Shown here in pieces: positions 1 through 8,809 of a stretch of 45,475 nucleotides of DNA. A program made the position numbers and the translations under genes. This DNA is from Comamonadaceae bacterium. Its GTDB lineage: Bacteria; Pseudomonadota; Gammaproteobacteria; Burkholderiales; Burkholderiaceae_C. The stretch lies in assembly GCA_947450765.1 (NCBI GenBank), contig CANFXC010000017.1:1-45475 (forward strand). The letters run 5' to 3'. Below the pieces are notes generated by a model. It had not been told where the DNA came from, did no database searches, and was given only the letters and a program-made list of their open reading frames with translations. Numbering within the stretch: position 1 is the first letter of the stretch; each line of letters opens with the position of its first letter.

Positions 1-414
1 GCCTTGTCGCTGGTAGCGGGCTACACGGTTTTGAACGACTTGAGCGCCCGCGAATTTCAGTTTGACATCGCGCAAGCGCAAACCACCTTCGCCAAAAGCA
101 TGGACGGCTTTGCGCCCATGGGACCGTGGATGGTGACGCGCGACGAGATTGCCGATCCCCAAAAACTGGAAGTTTTTTGCTGGTTGAACGGCACACAGAT
201 GCAGCACGGCCACACTTCCGACATGCTGTTTCCGGTGGCCACGCTGATTGCCTATGTATCGCGCTTCATGACGCTCGAACCCGGCGACATCATCGGCACC
301 GGAACACCGGCGGGCATTGGCGCCTTCCGGCAACCACCGGTGTATTTGCAGCCGGGCGACGAGCTGCGTCTGGAAGTCAGCCAAGTCGGTGTGATGACGC
401 ACCGGATTGCATAA
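1..414 (+). CDS. Fumarylacetoacetate hydrolase (FAH) family protein, C-terminal part
   Basis: The reading frame is open from the window edge, so the N-terminus is missing. About 137 residues remain, roughly the C-terminal half of a FAH-fold protein of about 280 residues. The stretch GYTVLNDLSAREFQ followed by AKSMDGFAPMGPW is the hallmark of the family, and GDIIGTGTPAGIG near the end is the usual glycine-rich active-site loop. Members hydrolyse or decarboxylate 2-oxo acids, such as acylpyruvates or products of aromatic meta-cleavage, using a divalent metal. The exact substrate cannot be told. It lies 89 bp upstream of a Bug-type binding protein on the same strand, so they may be co-transcribed. 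Confidence 0.85.
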   Translation, partial: ALSLVAGYTVLNDLSAREFQFDIAQAQTTFAKSMDGFAPMGPWMVTRDEIADPQKLEVFCWLNGTQMQHGHTSDMLFPVATLIAYVSRFMTLEPGDIIGTGTPAGIGAFRQPPVYLQPGDELRLEVSQVGVMTHRIA

Positions 415-503
415 AGCGACTTGCCCAGCAATATTTCAGAGTTTTCACATGTCAACCCCGCGACTACTATCTGACTTTTCGACAACACTATAAAAGAGAC
501 AAC

Positions 504-1496
504 ATGAAAAAATCCCTGTTCACACTCCTCGCGGTCGCTGCGGTCGCCGCGCTCAGCGCCGTCACTGGCGCAGCGCTTGCCCAAAATGTCTACCCATCAA
601 AACCCGTGCGTCTGGTGGTCGGCTTTGCAGCAGGCGGTCCCACCGACGTGATCGCCCGCGTGCTGGCCAGGGACATGTCGATCACCTTGGGGCAGAGCGT
701 CATCGTCGACAACAAGGCCGGCGCCAGTTCGATGATCGGTACCCGCGAAGTGCGCAACGCACCGGCAGACGGCTACACCTTGCTGTTTTCGTCGCTCGGC
801 ATGAACGTCAACCCGATCTTGCTCGGCGAGATGGCCGGCTACAACCCAAAGACAGATTTCGCCCCGATCTCCAACGCGGCCAACCTGCCGCTGGTGGCGG
901 TCAACGCCTATGACTCCCCCATCAAGAGCATGACGGAGCTTCTCAAACTGGCCCGTACCAAACCTGAAGCCGTGACATTTGCATCCTCTGGAACCGGCGG
1001 TTCCGGCCATCTGGCGTCAGAGCTGCTGGCAACACAGGCCAAAGCCAAAATGCTCCATGTGCCCTACAAAGGCAATGGCCCGGCGCTGCTTGAAGTCATG
1101 GCTGGCCGTGTCGACTACATGTTTTATCCGGTCATCGGCATTGCCGAAAATGTCGCCTCTAAACGCCTGCAAATTTTGGCCGTGGGCACAGCCAAACGTC
1201 TGCCGCAGTTCCCCAATGTGCCGACCATGTCTGAAGTCGGATTCCCTGGCTTTGAAGAAACTGCGCCATGGGTCGGCATGCTGGCACCCGCCAAAACACC
1301 ACCAGCCATCATCAATAAACTGCATGACGCCATGAGCAAGGCCTTGGCCAAGCCTGAGGTCAGAGCGCAGTTGGAGAAACTCGGCGCGGTCATCGTCGGC
1401 GACACGCCCACTGAATTCGCCGCCTTCCTGAAGCGCGACCACGAACGTTGGGCGGCGGTGATCAAAGCTGCCGACATCAAGCCAGAAGCCAACTGA
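504..1496 (+). CDS. Bug/TctC family periplasmic solute-binding protein
   Basis: A 330-residue exported binding protein of the tripartite tricarboxylate transporter (TctC/Bug) family. A signal peptide covers about residues 1-27 (MKKSLFTLLAVAAVAAL, then a cleavage region ending ALAQ). The mature protein opens with YPSKPVRLVVGFAAGGPTD, typical of Bug proteins, which bind carboxylates through main-chain contacts. The frame extends upstream into the FAH gene, but the ATG at 504 is chosen because the signal peptide starts there and AGAGAC precedes it. No TctA/TctB permease genes are nearby, which is normal for the expanded orphan Bug families of Burkholderiales. Neighbours suggest a hydroxy- or oxo-carboxylate ligand; this is inference. 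Confidence 0.9.
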   Translation: MKKSLFTLLAVAAVAALSAVTGAALAQNVYPSKPVRLVVGFAAGGPTDVIARVLARDMSITLGQSVIVDNKAGASSMIGTREVRNAPADGYTLLFSSLGMNVNPILLGEMAGYNPKTDFAPISNAANLPLVAVNAYDSPIKSMTELLKLARTKPEAVTFASSGTGGSGHLASELLATQAKAKMLHVPYKGNGPALLEVMAGRVDYMFYPVIGIAENVASKRLQILAVGTAKRLPQFPNVPTMSEVGFPGFEETAPWVGMLAPAKTPPAIINKLHDAMSKALAKPEVRAQLEKLGAVIVGDTPTEFAAFLKRDHERWAAVIKAADIKPEAN

Positions 1497-1517
1497 TTCA
1501 TAGCCGCCGGAGTCACT

Positions 1518-2690
1518 GTGTCCACTGCATCCAAAGCCTTTTCCATTGAAGACCTGCGCGGCGCGGCACGTCACAGACTGCCGCAAGCCATCTTCGATTT
1601 CTTCGACGGTGGTGCTGAAGATGAGTTGACTTTGGGCGACAACCAAGCCGCCTTCCGGCGCATTCGATTGCTGCCCAAAGTGCTGACCGACGTGTCGCAA
1701 GTTGAGACCGACGTGCAGCTGCTGGGCAAGGCTGCTGCCCTGCCCTTGGCCATTGCGCCCACTGGCGCGGTCGGCTTCGGCTGGCGCGGCGGTGACATCG
1801 CCATCGCCCGCGCTGCGGTCGCGGCCAATATTCCGTACACGCTGTCGAGCGCGGCCACAGCCTCCATCGAACAAGTCGCCAAGGCGGCACCGGGGCGGCT
1901 TTGGTTTCAAGCCTATATTTTGCGCAACAAACCATTTTTGGATGGTTTGATCGCACGCGCGCTGGCGGCTGACTATGAAGCGCTGATGATCACGGTCGAC
2001 TTGCCTGTGGGCGGTAAACGCGAACGCGATTTCCGCAATCACTTCTCGGTGCCATTTCGCTTCACCGCCAAGAATCTGCTGGACTTTTCGTGCCACCCAA
2101 GGTGGCTGTCGGACATCGTTCGCTATGGCATGCCGGTGATGGAAAACATGATCGGGCTCGACATGCACGCCAAGAACGCCACAGCCATTGCCTCATCAGT
2201 CGGACGCAGCTACGACCCCGCCTTCGATTGGAGCAGCCTGCAAAAAATCCGTGACCAATGGCCGCGCAAACTGATTGTCAAAGGCATCTTGCGCCCTGAT
2301 GATGCGAGTCGCTTGGCCAACATGGGTTGCGATGCGCTGGTGGTGTCTAACCACGGTGGTCGTCAGCTCGACGGCGCGGTGGCTACGCTGGACGCTCTGC
2401 CCGCCGTCGTGCAAGCCGTCAACGGCCGCATGCCCGTTTTGCTGGATGGCGGTGTACGACGCGGCTCTGATGTTTTCAAAGCCATCGCCCTCGGCGCCGC
2501 TGGCGTTTTGGTGGGCCGCTCCACTCTTTATGGCGCGGTAGCCGCCGGCGAAGAAGGCGCACACAGGGCCCTGGCGATTCTGCGTGACGAGTTCACACGG
2601 ACCATGCAACTGAGTGGCGCCTGCTCCGTCGCGGACATCCATTCTGGGTTACTCTTTGGAGCTTCACTGACAACCAGTCCAAACACCTGA
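1518..2690 (+). CDS. FMN-dependent alpha-hydroxy-acid dehydrogenase/oxidase
   Basis: A 390-residue member of the (S)-2-hydroxyacid dehydrogenase family (L-lactate dehydrogenase, glycolate oxidase, mandelate dehydrogenase). It oxidises a 2-hydroxyacid to the 2-oxo acid with FMN. Visible signatures are FFDGGAEDE near residue 28, QAYILRN at 131 for the flavin pocket, Lys255 in KLIVKG, and the active-site SNHGGRQLDG with the catalytic His at about 279 and substrate-binding Arg at 282. LLDGGVRRGSDVFKA follows as the phosphate-binding part. The start is GTG at 1518, preceded by GGAG. It follows the Bug protein by 21 bp and is probably in the same operon. Lactate and longer hydroxyacids are equally possible substrates. 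Confidence 0.9.
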   Translation: MSTASKAFSIEDLRGAARHRLPQAIFDFFDGGAEDELTLGDNQAAFRRIRLLPKVLTDVSQVETDVQLLGKAAALPLAIAPTGAVGFGWRGGDIAIARAAVAANIPYTLSSAATASIEQVAKAAPGRLWFQAYILRNKPFLDGLIARALAADYEALMITVDLPVGGKRERDFRNHFSVPFRFTAKNLLDFSCHPRWLSDIVRYGMPVMENMIGLDMHAKNATAIASSVGRSYDPAFDWSSLQKIRDQWPRKLIVKGILRPDDASRLANMGCDALVVSNHGGRQLDGAVATLDALPAVVQAVNGRMPVLLDGGVRRGSDVFKAIALGAAGVLVGRSTLYGAVAAGEEGAHRALAILRDEFTRTMQLSGACSVADIHSGLLFGASLTTSPNT

Positions 2691-2700
2691 GAGGATTTTC

Positions 2701-3678
2701 ATGCGCGCAGCTTGGTACAGCAAAAATGGCGAAGCCCGAGACGTTTTGATCGTCGGCGAGATGCCTGACCCGACACCCGGCCCCGGCGAAGTGCGCATTC
2801 GCATGGCAACGTCGGGGGTGAATCCGTCAGACGTTAAATCACGCCGCGCCAAGCCTTTGACCGACGAACGCATCGTCCCGCACAGCGATGGCGCCGGCGT
2901 CATTGACCAAGTCGGTGACGGCGTTCCCACCAGCCGAATCGGCGAACGCGTGTGGACCTGGAACGCGCAATGGCAACGTCCCATGGGCACTGCCAGTGAA
3001 TTCGTTGTCTTGCCATCAGCACAAGCGACACACCTGCCTGACGCCATTGATTTCGCCGCTGGCGCTTGCCTCGGCATCCCGGCTTTGACGGCCATTCAGG
3101 CGGTTCGCCTGAGTGGTGATGTGGCGGGTAAAAAAGTGCTGGTGATTGCCGCCTCGTCGGCGGTGGGTCACTATGTTTCGCAGTTGTTGTCATTGGCTGG
3201 CGCGCATGTGATCGGCACTGTCGGCTCCCCCGAAAAAGCCAAGCACGCACAAGCCGTAGGCGTGCGCGATGTGATTTTTTACAAGACTGAACCGGTCGCC
3301 GAGCGCCTGAAAACGCTGACAAACGGCAAAGGCGTCGACGTCATCATCGACATGGATTTCTCCACTACGTCGGCCCTGCTGACCGCCGGTGGACTCGCCC
3401 CGCATGGACGGGTGGTCTGCTACGGCTCCAACGTGGCGACAGACCTGCCGATCAACTTCCGGACCATGCTGTCGAACTCGTTGGAGTTGAAGTTTTTTCT
3501 GGTCTATGACTTGCAAGCCGCCGACCGCATTGCTGCGCTGAAGCAACTCGGTGACTTGCTCCAGCTCAATCGTCTGCAGCACGCCATCAGCAGGACTTTT
3601 GCCCTGAAAGACATTGCACGGGCGCATGAAGCCGTCGAAGCAGGACAAGACATTGGCAATATTGTTTTGACGCTTTAA
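2701..3678 (+). CDS. Zinc-independent MDR oxidoreductase, quinone-reductase-like
   Basis: A 325-residue medium-chain dehydrogenase/reductase. The N-terminal GroES-like domain (about 1-120) lacks the zinc ligands of alcohol dehydrogenases. The Rossmann part contains VLVIAASSAVGHYVSQLLSL around residue 145, in place of the more common GxGxxG. Family members reduce quinones or enoyl compounds with NADPH. The start ATG has GAGAGGA upstream with good spacing, and the gene follows the hydroxyacid dehydrogenase by 10 bp, so it belongs to the same transcription unit. The natural substrate is unknown. Confidence 0.85.
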   Translation: MRAAWYSKNGEARDVLIVGEMPDPTPGPGEVRIRMATSGVNPSDVKSRRAKPLTDERIVPHSDGAGVIDQVGDGVPTSRIGERVWTWNAQWQRPMGTASEFVVLPSAQATHLPDAIDFAAGACLGIPALTAIQAVRLSGDVAGKKVLVIAASSAVGHYVSQLLSLAGAHVIGTVGSPEKAKHAQAVGVRDVIFYKTEPVAERLKTLTNGKGVDVIIDMDFSTTSALLTAGGLAPHGRVVCYGSNVATDLPINFRTMLSNSLELKFFLVYDLQAADRIAALKQLGDLLQLNRLQHAISRTFALKDIARAHEAVEAGQDIGNIVLTL

Positions 3679-3736
3679 GGGCTCCCGCTCTCTGACTTTT
3701 TGCGGGGCAACCATCATCCATCCTTTCCGGTCACTC

Positions 3737-4831
3737 ATGCGCAGTCTGAGCGCAGACACTTTTTTCCTGACTCTGTTGGCTGTATGGGTCTTGCTCAGCA
3801 TCGCGGACCCGACCCGAATAGTGAGCTATCCGGCGCTGGTTGACTGGTCGACGATCGCCGCGCTAACGGGGTTGCTGGTTCTGACCAAAGGCCTAGAAGC
3901 CAGCGGTGCCATGCACTGGCTCGGCCGCCGCCTGATCAGCCTGATGGCGACCGAGCGCGCAGCGGCACTGTGGCTGGTGATGGCCGCTGCCCTGCTGTCC
4001 ACAGTGCTGACCAACGATGTGGCGCTCTTCGTCGTGGTGCCACTCACCTTGGGCGTTTGCCGCATCACCGGCATGCCGGCCACCCGCCTGATCGTGTTCG
4101 AAGCGCTGGCGGTCAACGCAGGCTCGGCGTTGACGCCCATCGGCAATCCGCAAAACATCTTTTTGTGGCAGCTGTCGCACGTCTCATTCGCCGACTTCGT
4201 GCTGCACATGCTGCCGCTTGTGGCGCTGCTGATGGCCGTGCTGCTGGCCGTGACTGCCTTCGCATTCGACAGCCGGTCGATACAAATCGGGGATGACAAA
4301 CAGCACCCCGCTGTGCGTCTTGATGTACCACTGTTGTGGGTTTCGTTGGCGCTTTACTTGCCATTTTTAGTGGCGACCGACATGCACCACGCGGGCTGGG
4401 CGGTGCTGGCCGTCTTGCTGATTTTTCTGGCCTTGCGTGCCCGCGTGTTGGCCGTCCTAGACTGGGGCCTGCTGCTGGTGTTTATCCTGATGTTCATCGA
4501 CTTGCGCCTGCTGGCCGGACTGGGCATCGTGCAGGACACCCTGAACGGACTCGGCCTGGCACAACCACTCAAGCTTTACCTTGCCAGCATCGCTGCGTCG
4601 CAGATGGTCAGCAACGTGCCAGCGGCGATCGCACTGGTCGAATACTCCAGCGACTGGCACGTCATCGCCTATGGCGTCAATGTCGGTGGCTTCGGATTCA
4701 TGGTCGGCTCGCTGGCGAACCTGATCGCCCTGCGCATGAGCGGCGACCGCAAGGCATGGCTGGTTTTTCATGCATATTCGATTCCATTCCTTGCCATCGG
4801 AGCGGCAGTGGGTTACAGCCTGTTGTTTTGA
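3737..4831 (+). CDS. YbiR-like anion permease of the ArsB/NhaD (ion transporter) superfamily
   Basis: A 364-residue, very hydrophobic integral inner-membrane protein with about ten predicted membrane segments. Characteristic re-entrant motifs are STVLTNDVALFVVVPL near residue 93, NAGSALTPIGNPQN at about 127, and ASQMVSNVPAAIALVEYSSDW in the C-terminal half. These pair as the inverted repeats of the citrate/arsenite/Na+-H+ superfamily. The length matches the short YbiR branch (about 370 residues) rather than ArsB (about 430). The ion is unknown. It starts 58 bp after the MDR gene and may be the last gene of this plus-strand group. Confidence 0.75.
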   Translation: MRSLSADTFFLTLLAVWVLLSIADPTRIVSYPALVDWSTIAALTGLLVLTKGLEASGAMHWLGRRLISLMATERAAALWLVMAAALLSTVLTNDVALFVVVPLTLGVCRITGMPATRLIVFEALAVNAGSALTPIGNPQNIFLWQLSHVSFADFVLHMLPLVALLMAVLLAVTAFAFDSRSIQIGDDKQHPAVRLDVPLLWVSLALYLPFLVATDMHHAGWAVLAVLLIFLALRARVLAVLDWGLLLVFILMFIDLRLLAGLGIVQDTLNGLGLAQPLKLYLASIAASQMVSNVPAAIALVEYSSDWHVIAYGVNVGGFGFMVGSLANLIALRMSGDRKAWLVFHAYSIPFLAIGAAVGYSLLF

Positions 4832-4842
4832 CCGGCTAGAAT
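4813..4842 (+). promoter_or_regulatory. Putative sigma-70 promoter for tRNA-Gly
   Basis: TTACAG at 4813-4818 and TAGAAT at 4837-4842 are separated by 18 bp. The -10 lies 10 bp before the mature tRNA 5' end, so the leader would be very short. The -35 sits inside the last codons of the permease gene. Position relative to the tRNA is the main support. Confidence 0.4.
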
Positions 4843-4852
4843 TGCGACCATC

Positions 4853-4926
4853 GCGGGTATAGCTCAATGGTAGAGTTCTTGCTTCCCAAGCAAGCCACGA
4901 GGGTTCGATTCCCTCTACCCGCTCCA
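4853..4926 (+). tRNA. tRNA-Gly (anticodon CCC)
   Basis: The cloverleaf can be drawn by eye. The acceptor stem GCGGGTA pairs with TACCCGC at 4916-4922, the anticodon stem CTTGC/GCAAG holds the loop TTCCCAA, giving anticodon CCC, and the T arm contains GGTTCGATTCC. The discriminator is T and the CCA end is encoded. The sequence closely resembles the glyU tRNA of enterobacteria. It reads GGG glycine codons and stands alone, followed at once by a terminator. Confidence 0.96.
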
Positions 4927-4929
4927 TCG

Positions 4930-4957
4930 AAAAAACCAGCGCAAAGCTGGTTTTTTG
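4930..4957 (+). terminator. Rho-independent terminator of tRNA-Gly
   Basis: The arms AAAAAACCAGC and GCTGGTTTTTT form an 11-bp stem around the loop GCAAA, with a run of six T. It lies 3 bp after the encoded CCA. The A-rich left arm means it could also stop transcription arriving from the minus-strand TRAP operon. Confidence 0.85.
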
Positions 4958-5001
4958 TTTTCAAGCCGCATGCCCGTGACTGCGGTCTACAGTCTCGGGG
5001 C

Positions 5002-6291
5002 TCATTTCACCAACGACGGCAGCCACAGCGAGAACATCGGGACATACGTCACCAGCAGCAAGCAGACGCCCAGTGCGCCGTAAAACGGCAGGATGGAGCG
5101 CATCACTTCACCGACGGATATCCCTCCAATGGCGCAGCCGACAAATTGAACCGAACCGACTGGCGGTGTGTTCAAACCGAGTGCGCAGTTGATCAGCATG
5201 ACGATGCCGAACTGGATCGGGTCCATGCCGAATTGCATCGCAATCGGCAAGAAGATCGGTGTGCAGATCAGGATGGTGGCGGCCATGTCCAAGAAGGTTC
5301 CGAGCACGAACAGCAAGACGTTGATCATCAGGAAAATGACCCACGGTTGACTGCTGACGGACTTCATCATCTCGCCGGTCATTTGCGGCACTTCGTACAG
5401 CGCCATGAAATAACCAAACGCGTTGGAAATGCCAATCAGCAGCAGCACCACACCGGTCGTCTTGCAGGCTTTGATGCAAGCTTTGAGGAAATTTTTCAAT
5501 GACAGTGAGCGGTAAACCAGCACCGTCACCAGCAGCGCCCACGCCACCGCTATCGAGGCGGACTCTGTCGCCGTGAAGGCGCCAGACAAAATGCCGACCA
5601 GAATAATCACGACCACCAGCAAGCCAGGCAGTGCGGCCCCAAAAGCCTTCATGACCTCACCCCAACCGGGGAAGGCACCGCGCGTTGGGTAGCCACGCTT
5701 GACCGCCACCCAATACGCCGCGCCCAGGTTGCAAAGCGTCAAGATGATCGCGGGCACCAAGCCGGCCAAGATCAAACTCAGCACACTGACAGACGCGATG
5801 CCGGACGTGGCCAGCGTGAAGATGATCATGTTGTGCGAGGTCGGCATGATCGCGCCCACCAGCGACGCATGGGTGGTGACGTTGACGGCGTAGTCGGCGT
5901 CGTAACCTTCCTTCTTCATCAACGGAATCATCACCGAGCCCATGGCTGACACGTCGGCCAAGGGCGAACCGGCCACGCCGCCAAACAAGGTGCAGCCGAT
6001 GACGTTGCTCATCCCCAAGCCACCACGCACATGGCCGACCAAACTATTGGCAAAGCGAACGATGCGTTCCGCAATGCCGCCGTAGAGCATCAACTCGCCC
6101 GCAAAAACAAAAAATGGAATGGCCAGGAAAGAGAACACTTGCATGCCACCGACCATTTTCTGAAACACCACTGCGATCGGCAGACCGGCCGCGATGATGG
6201 TGGCCACCGAGGACAGGCCGATCGCGAATGCGACTGGGACACCTAGCACCAGTAAGAGCGTGAAGCTCAGGGCGAGTACGGTCAGTTCCAT
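5002..6291 (-). CDS. dctM: TRAP transporter large permease (DctM family)
   Basis: A 429-residue large membrane subunit of a tripartite ATP-independent periplasmic transporter, with about twelve membrane segments. Family marks are LGVPVAFAIGLSSV at the N-terminus, GGVAGSPLADVSAMGSVMIP around residue 105, MPTSHNMIIF near 150, and the C-terminal LINCALGLNTPPVGSVQFVGCAIG. It couples sodium-driven import to the DctP binding protein and the DctQ subunit. Its ATG overlaps the end of dctQ by 10 bp, so translation is coupled. From the udh and lactonase genes upstream in the same operon, the cargo is likely a hexuronate. Confidence 0.95.
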   Translation of the reverse strand: MELTVLALSFTLLLVLGVPVAFAIGLSSVATIIAAGLPIAVVFQKMVGGMQVFSFLAIPFFVFAGELMLYGGIAERIVRFANSLVGHVRGGLGMSNVIGCTLFGGVAGSPLADVSAMGSVMIPLMKKEGYDADYAVNVTTHASLVGAIMPTSHNMIIFTLATSGIASVSVLSLILAGLVPAIILTLCNLGAAYWVAVKRGYPTRGAFPGWGEVMKAFGAALPGLLVVVIILVGILSGAFTATESASIAVAWALLVTVLVYRSLSLKNFLKACIKACKTTGVVLLLIGISNAFGYFMALYEVPQMTGEMMKSVSSQPWVIFLMINVLLFVLGTFLDMAATILICTPIFLPIAMQFGMDPIQFGIVMLINCALGLNTPPVGSVQFVGCAIGGISVGEVMRSILPFYGALGVCLLLVTYVPMFSLWLPSLVK

Positions 6292-6770
6292 GTCGGCTCC
6301 ACAACTTGACCACGCACCAGCGCGATCACATGTTCAATTGAAAAAATCACAATCAGCGCGCCGGCGATCATCACGGGCACGTAGTCAATGCCGTCGGGCA
6401 TGGGCAACATGGGTTTTTTCTCGTTCCATTTGGCGCTGGCCCAGAGCCATCCGCCCTGCACCATCAGCACGCCGAAGGTGCCAACCAACAGATGAATCAG
6501 GATTTCAATACGGTGCTGCCACTTGTCGGGCAACAGGCCGACCAAGGATTCGAGGCCGATATGACCTGCATCACGCACGCCCACAGCCAAGCCAAAGGCG
6601 GTCACAAACAAGACCAACAGCAGGGCCAATGCTTCGGCCCAGGTGGGCGTGTCGTTGAAGACATAGCGTCCGATGACTTGCCACTGAACGCACAGAATGA
6701 CCGCAATCAAACAAGTCACGGCGAGTATCAGGCAGAGCTTGGACAGTGCGATGCAAAATTTTGTATACAT
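6282..6770 (-). CDS. dctQ: TRAP transporter small permease (DctQ family)
   Basis: A 162-residue four-helix membrane protein that bridges the DctP binding protein and the DctM permease. The stretch RYVFNDTPTWAEALALLLVLF at about 35-55 (conserved tryptophan and glutamate) and AVGVRDAGHIGLE are the usual DctQ marks. The frame extends to a GTG at 6785, but the ATG at 6770 is preferred because GAAGGA stands 6-7 bp before it. It is separated from dctP by 73 bp containing a large hairpin. Confidence 0.92.
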   Translation of the reverse strand: MYTKFCIALSKLCLILAVTCLIAVILCVQWQVIGRYVFNDTPTWAEALALLLVLFVTAFGLAVGVRDAGHIGLESLVGLLPDKWQHRIEILIHLLVGTFGVLMVQGGWLWASAKWNEKKPMLPMPDGIDYVPVMIAGALIVIFSIEHVIALVRGQVVEPTWN

Positions 6771-6787
6771 TGAGGTTCCTTCCACGC

Positions 6788-6833
6788 ATCCACGCTGATG
6801 CCTGCCGCTAGAGGCAGGACATGCAGCGTGGGT
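6788..6833 (-). terminator. Two-tier hairpin between dctP and dctQ (attenuator or 3'-end stabiliser)
   Basis: An outer stem pairs CCACGCTG (6790-6797) with CAGCGTGG (6824-6831). An inner perfect stem pairs CCTGCC (6801-6806) with GGCAGG (6813-6818) around a 6-nt loop. There is no long T-run, so it fits partial termination or protection of the dctP message from 3' decay, which would give more binding protein than permease. Confidence 0.55.
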
Positions 6834-6843
6834 GCTGGAATTT

Positions 6844-7809
6844 TTATTTAGTGTCTTGAACGGTTTTAACCAAGCGCTTCATGTCTGGCGTGGTCATGAA
6901 CTTGTCGTACACCGGGCCCATGACGGCTTGGAATGAGGTCTTGTCAACCTCAACGATTTGCGCACCGGCAGCCTTGACGTTGGCCAGTGATTTGGCTTCT
7001 TGCTCGTCCCACTTTTGGCGTTCAAAGACAACCGACTCTTTGGCGGCGGCACGGATCATGTCCTGCTCGGCCTTGGGCAACTTGTCCCAAGTGACTTTGG
7101 ACATCACCAGAATTTCGGGCGCCATCGAGTGTTCGGTCTTGGAATAGAACTTGACGGCCTCGACGTGCTTGGCGGTGTCAAATGAAGGGATGTTGTTTTC
7201 GGCAGCATCAATCAAGCCAGTCTTGAGACCGGTGTAGACCTCGCCATAAGGCATTGGCGTTGCATTGGCACCCATGGCGCTGATCAAGGCAACCCACAGA
7301 TCAGACTGCTGGACCCGGATTTTCAAACCCTTGGTGTCAGCCACGGTCTTGATGGGTTTCTTGGCATAGATGGAGCGGGCGCCGCTGTCGTAAAAGGCCA
7401 GACCAATGAAGCCTGCCGACTCGCAGCTCTTGAGGATTTCGTCACCCACGGGGCCATCCAGTGACTTTCGCATGTGCGCCACAGAACGGAACAGGAAAGG
7501 CATGGTCGGCACCTGCGTCATCGGGCAGATGGCGTTCATCGGGCCGACGTTGACGCGAGTCAGGTCCAAGGCACCGATCTTCACCTGGTCAATGGTTTCT
7601 TTCTCAGTGCCCAAAGCAGACTTGTTAAAGACCTTGATTTTGTGTTTTCCGCCGCTCTTTTTTTCGAGCAATTCACTCATATGCCGAACCGCTGTAACGG
7701 TCGGGTAGTCGTCGGCGTTGTGCGTGTCGGCAGAGCGAAATTCAGTGGCATAGGCAGAGCAAGCCATGAGGACTACAGCAGCGACCGCCAGATTTTTTTG
7801 AATTTTCAT
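6844..7809 (-). CDS. dctP: TRAP transporter periplasmic binding protein (DctP family)
   Basis: A 321-residue exported solute-binding protein. A signal peptide covers about residues 1-21 ([21 protein letters not shown]). Typical DctP features are [25 protein letters not shown], the segment [47 protein letters not shown] with the conserved Arg that binds the carboxylate, and the C-terminal linker helix. GAAGGAG precedes the ATG. Its place after udh and the lactonase suggests D-glucuronate or D-galacturonate as ligand, as shown biochemically for some Burkholderiales TRAP proteins next to such genes; here it is inference. Confidence 0.93.
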   Translation of the reverse strand: MKIQKNLAVAAVVLMACSAYATEFRSADTHNADDYPTVTAVRHMSELLEKKSGGKHKIKVFNKSALGTEKETIDQVKIGALDLTRVNVGPMNAICPMTQVPTMPFLFRSVAHMRKSLDGPVGDEILKSCESAGFIGLAFYDSGARSIYAKKPIKTVADTKGLKIRVQQSDLWVALISAMGANATPMPYGEVYTGLKTGLIDAAENNIPSFDTAKHVEAVKFYSKTEHSMAPEILVMSKVTWDKLPKAEQDMIRAAAKESVVFERQKWDEQEAKSLANVKAAGAQIVEVDKTSFQAVMGPVYDKFMTTPDMKRLVKTVQDTK

Positions 7810-7871
7810 GATGTCTCCTTCAGAGAGGTTTTATTAAGAGAGGTTTTAACTAAAGAGCGAGAAACAACAAA

Positions 7872-8789
7872 TCAACACGAGGGAAAACAGGAGAAAACAG
7901 GTTCAGGCAGACCGCGCGCGCCGACCTCTAGCGCAAACACAGCGCCATTCAGGCCGGCCTGCTCAGGCAGCACGCCGCCGGGCAAGATCGAGGTCACGAA
8001 AAGAAGGTCTAGATTTGGACCACCAAAAGCACACATAGCCGGCTTGGACACGGGGACGCTGACGGATTGAAGCAATTCGCCTTGCGGCGAATACTGGTGA
8101 ACCAGGCCCGCATCGTTGGCACAAATCCAGTAGCAGCCCGCAGCATCCACCGCAGCACCATCAGGGCGACCGGGCATGGAAAGCATGTCGACAAACAGGC
8201 GCCGGCGAGACAGCGCTCCGGTCTGGGCATCGCGGTCGAACACCCATATTTTTTGAACCGTGGGATGCGAGTCGGACAGGTAGTAAGTGCCACCATCGGG
8301 GCTGAAACCCATGCCGTTCGGCGTGACAAGCCCGGTGACTTTGGTCTTGCTCAAACCCGCTTCGTCAAAGCAATAGACCGAACCCACCGGCGCTGCCAGC
8401 GACATGTCCATGCACATGGTGCTGACCCAAAAGCGACCTTGGGCGTCGCAACGGCCATCGTTGAAGCGCATGTTCGGCATGGGGTGTTTGACAGCGGCCA
8501 GCAGCGTCGCATCTGCGTTAGCCCCCTGGCCCAGCTTGACCAGAAAAATCCCGGTTTCCATCGCCGCGACCAGCGTTCGCGGCACACCTGTGCGATCAGT
8601 CAATGCCATGCAACCTACCCGCTCTGGGGTGTGCCAGGTTTGCTGCGTCTGACTGGCCCAGTCAAATCGGTGAATACGGCAGCCTTCGATATCCACCCAA
8701 TACAAGGCTTGTTCTGCAACCGACCACACCGGGCACTCGCCCACGCGGTCGCGCGAGCGGGTCAAGATGCGGGTTGTCTGCGTGGCCAT
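7872..8789 (-). CDS. SMP-30/gluconolactonase family lactonase, probable aldarolactonase (UxuL-like)
   Basis: A 305-residue six-bladed beta-propeller of the SMP-30/LRE family. The metal-binding residues are visible in order: Glu in RVGECPVW near residue 18, Asn in FNDGRCDAQGRFW around 100, Asn in TPNGMGFSPDGG around 150, and Asp in RPDGAAVDAAGCYW near 200. The frame opens upstream to 9032 but would overlap udh, so the ATG at 8789 is chosen; its ribosome site is weak. It lies 20 bp after udh and would hydrolyse the galactaro- or glucarolactone that uronate dehydrogenase makes. Other sugar-lactone substrates remain possible. Confidence 0.85.
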   Translation of the reverse strand: MATQTTRILTRSRDRVGECPVWSVAEQALYWVDIEGCRIHRFDWASQTQQTWHTPERVGCMALTDRTGVPRTLVAAMETGIFLVKLGQGANADATLLAAVKHPMPNMRFNDGRCDAQGRFWVSTMCMDMSLAAPVGSVYCFDEAGLSKTKVTGLVTPNGMGFSPDGGTYYLSDSHPTVQKIWVFDRDAQTGALSRRRLFVDMLSMPGRPDGAAVDAAGCYWICANDAGLVHQYSPQGELLQSVSVPVSKPAMCAFGGPNLDLLFVTSILPGGVLPEQAGLNGAVFALEVGARGLPEPVFSCFPSC

Positions 8790-8809
8790 GGCGTCACTGA
8801 AAAGTGCCA

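Noticed and set aside
126-503. Upstream extension of the Bug protein frame into the FAH gene
   Set aside because: The signal peptide begins at the ATG at 504 with a ribosome site; the extension overlaps a real gene in another frame.
7883-7901. Tandem GAAAACAGG direct repeat
   Set aside because: Only two short copies, within the last codons of the lactonase gene; no larger array or mobile-element ends.
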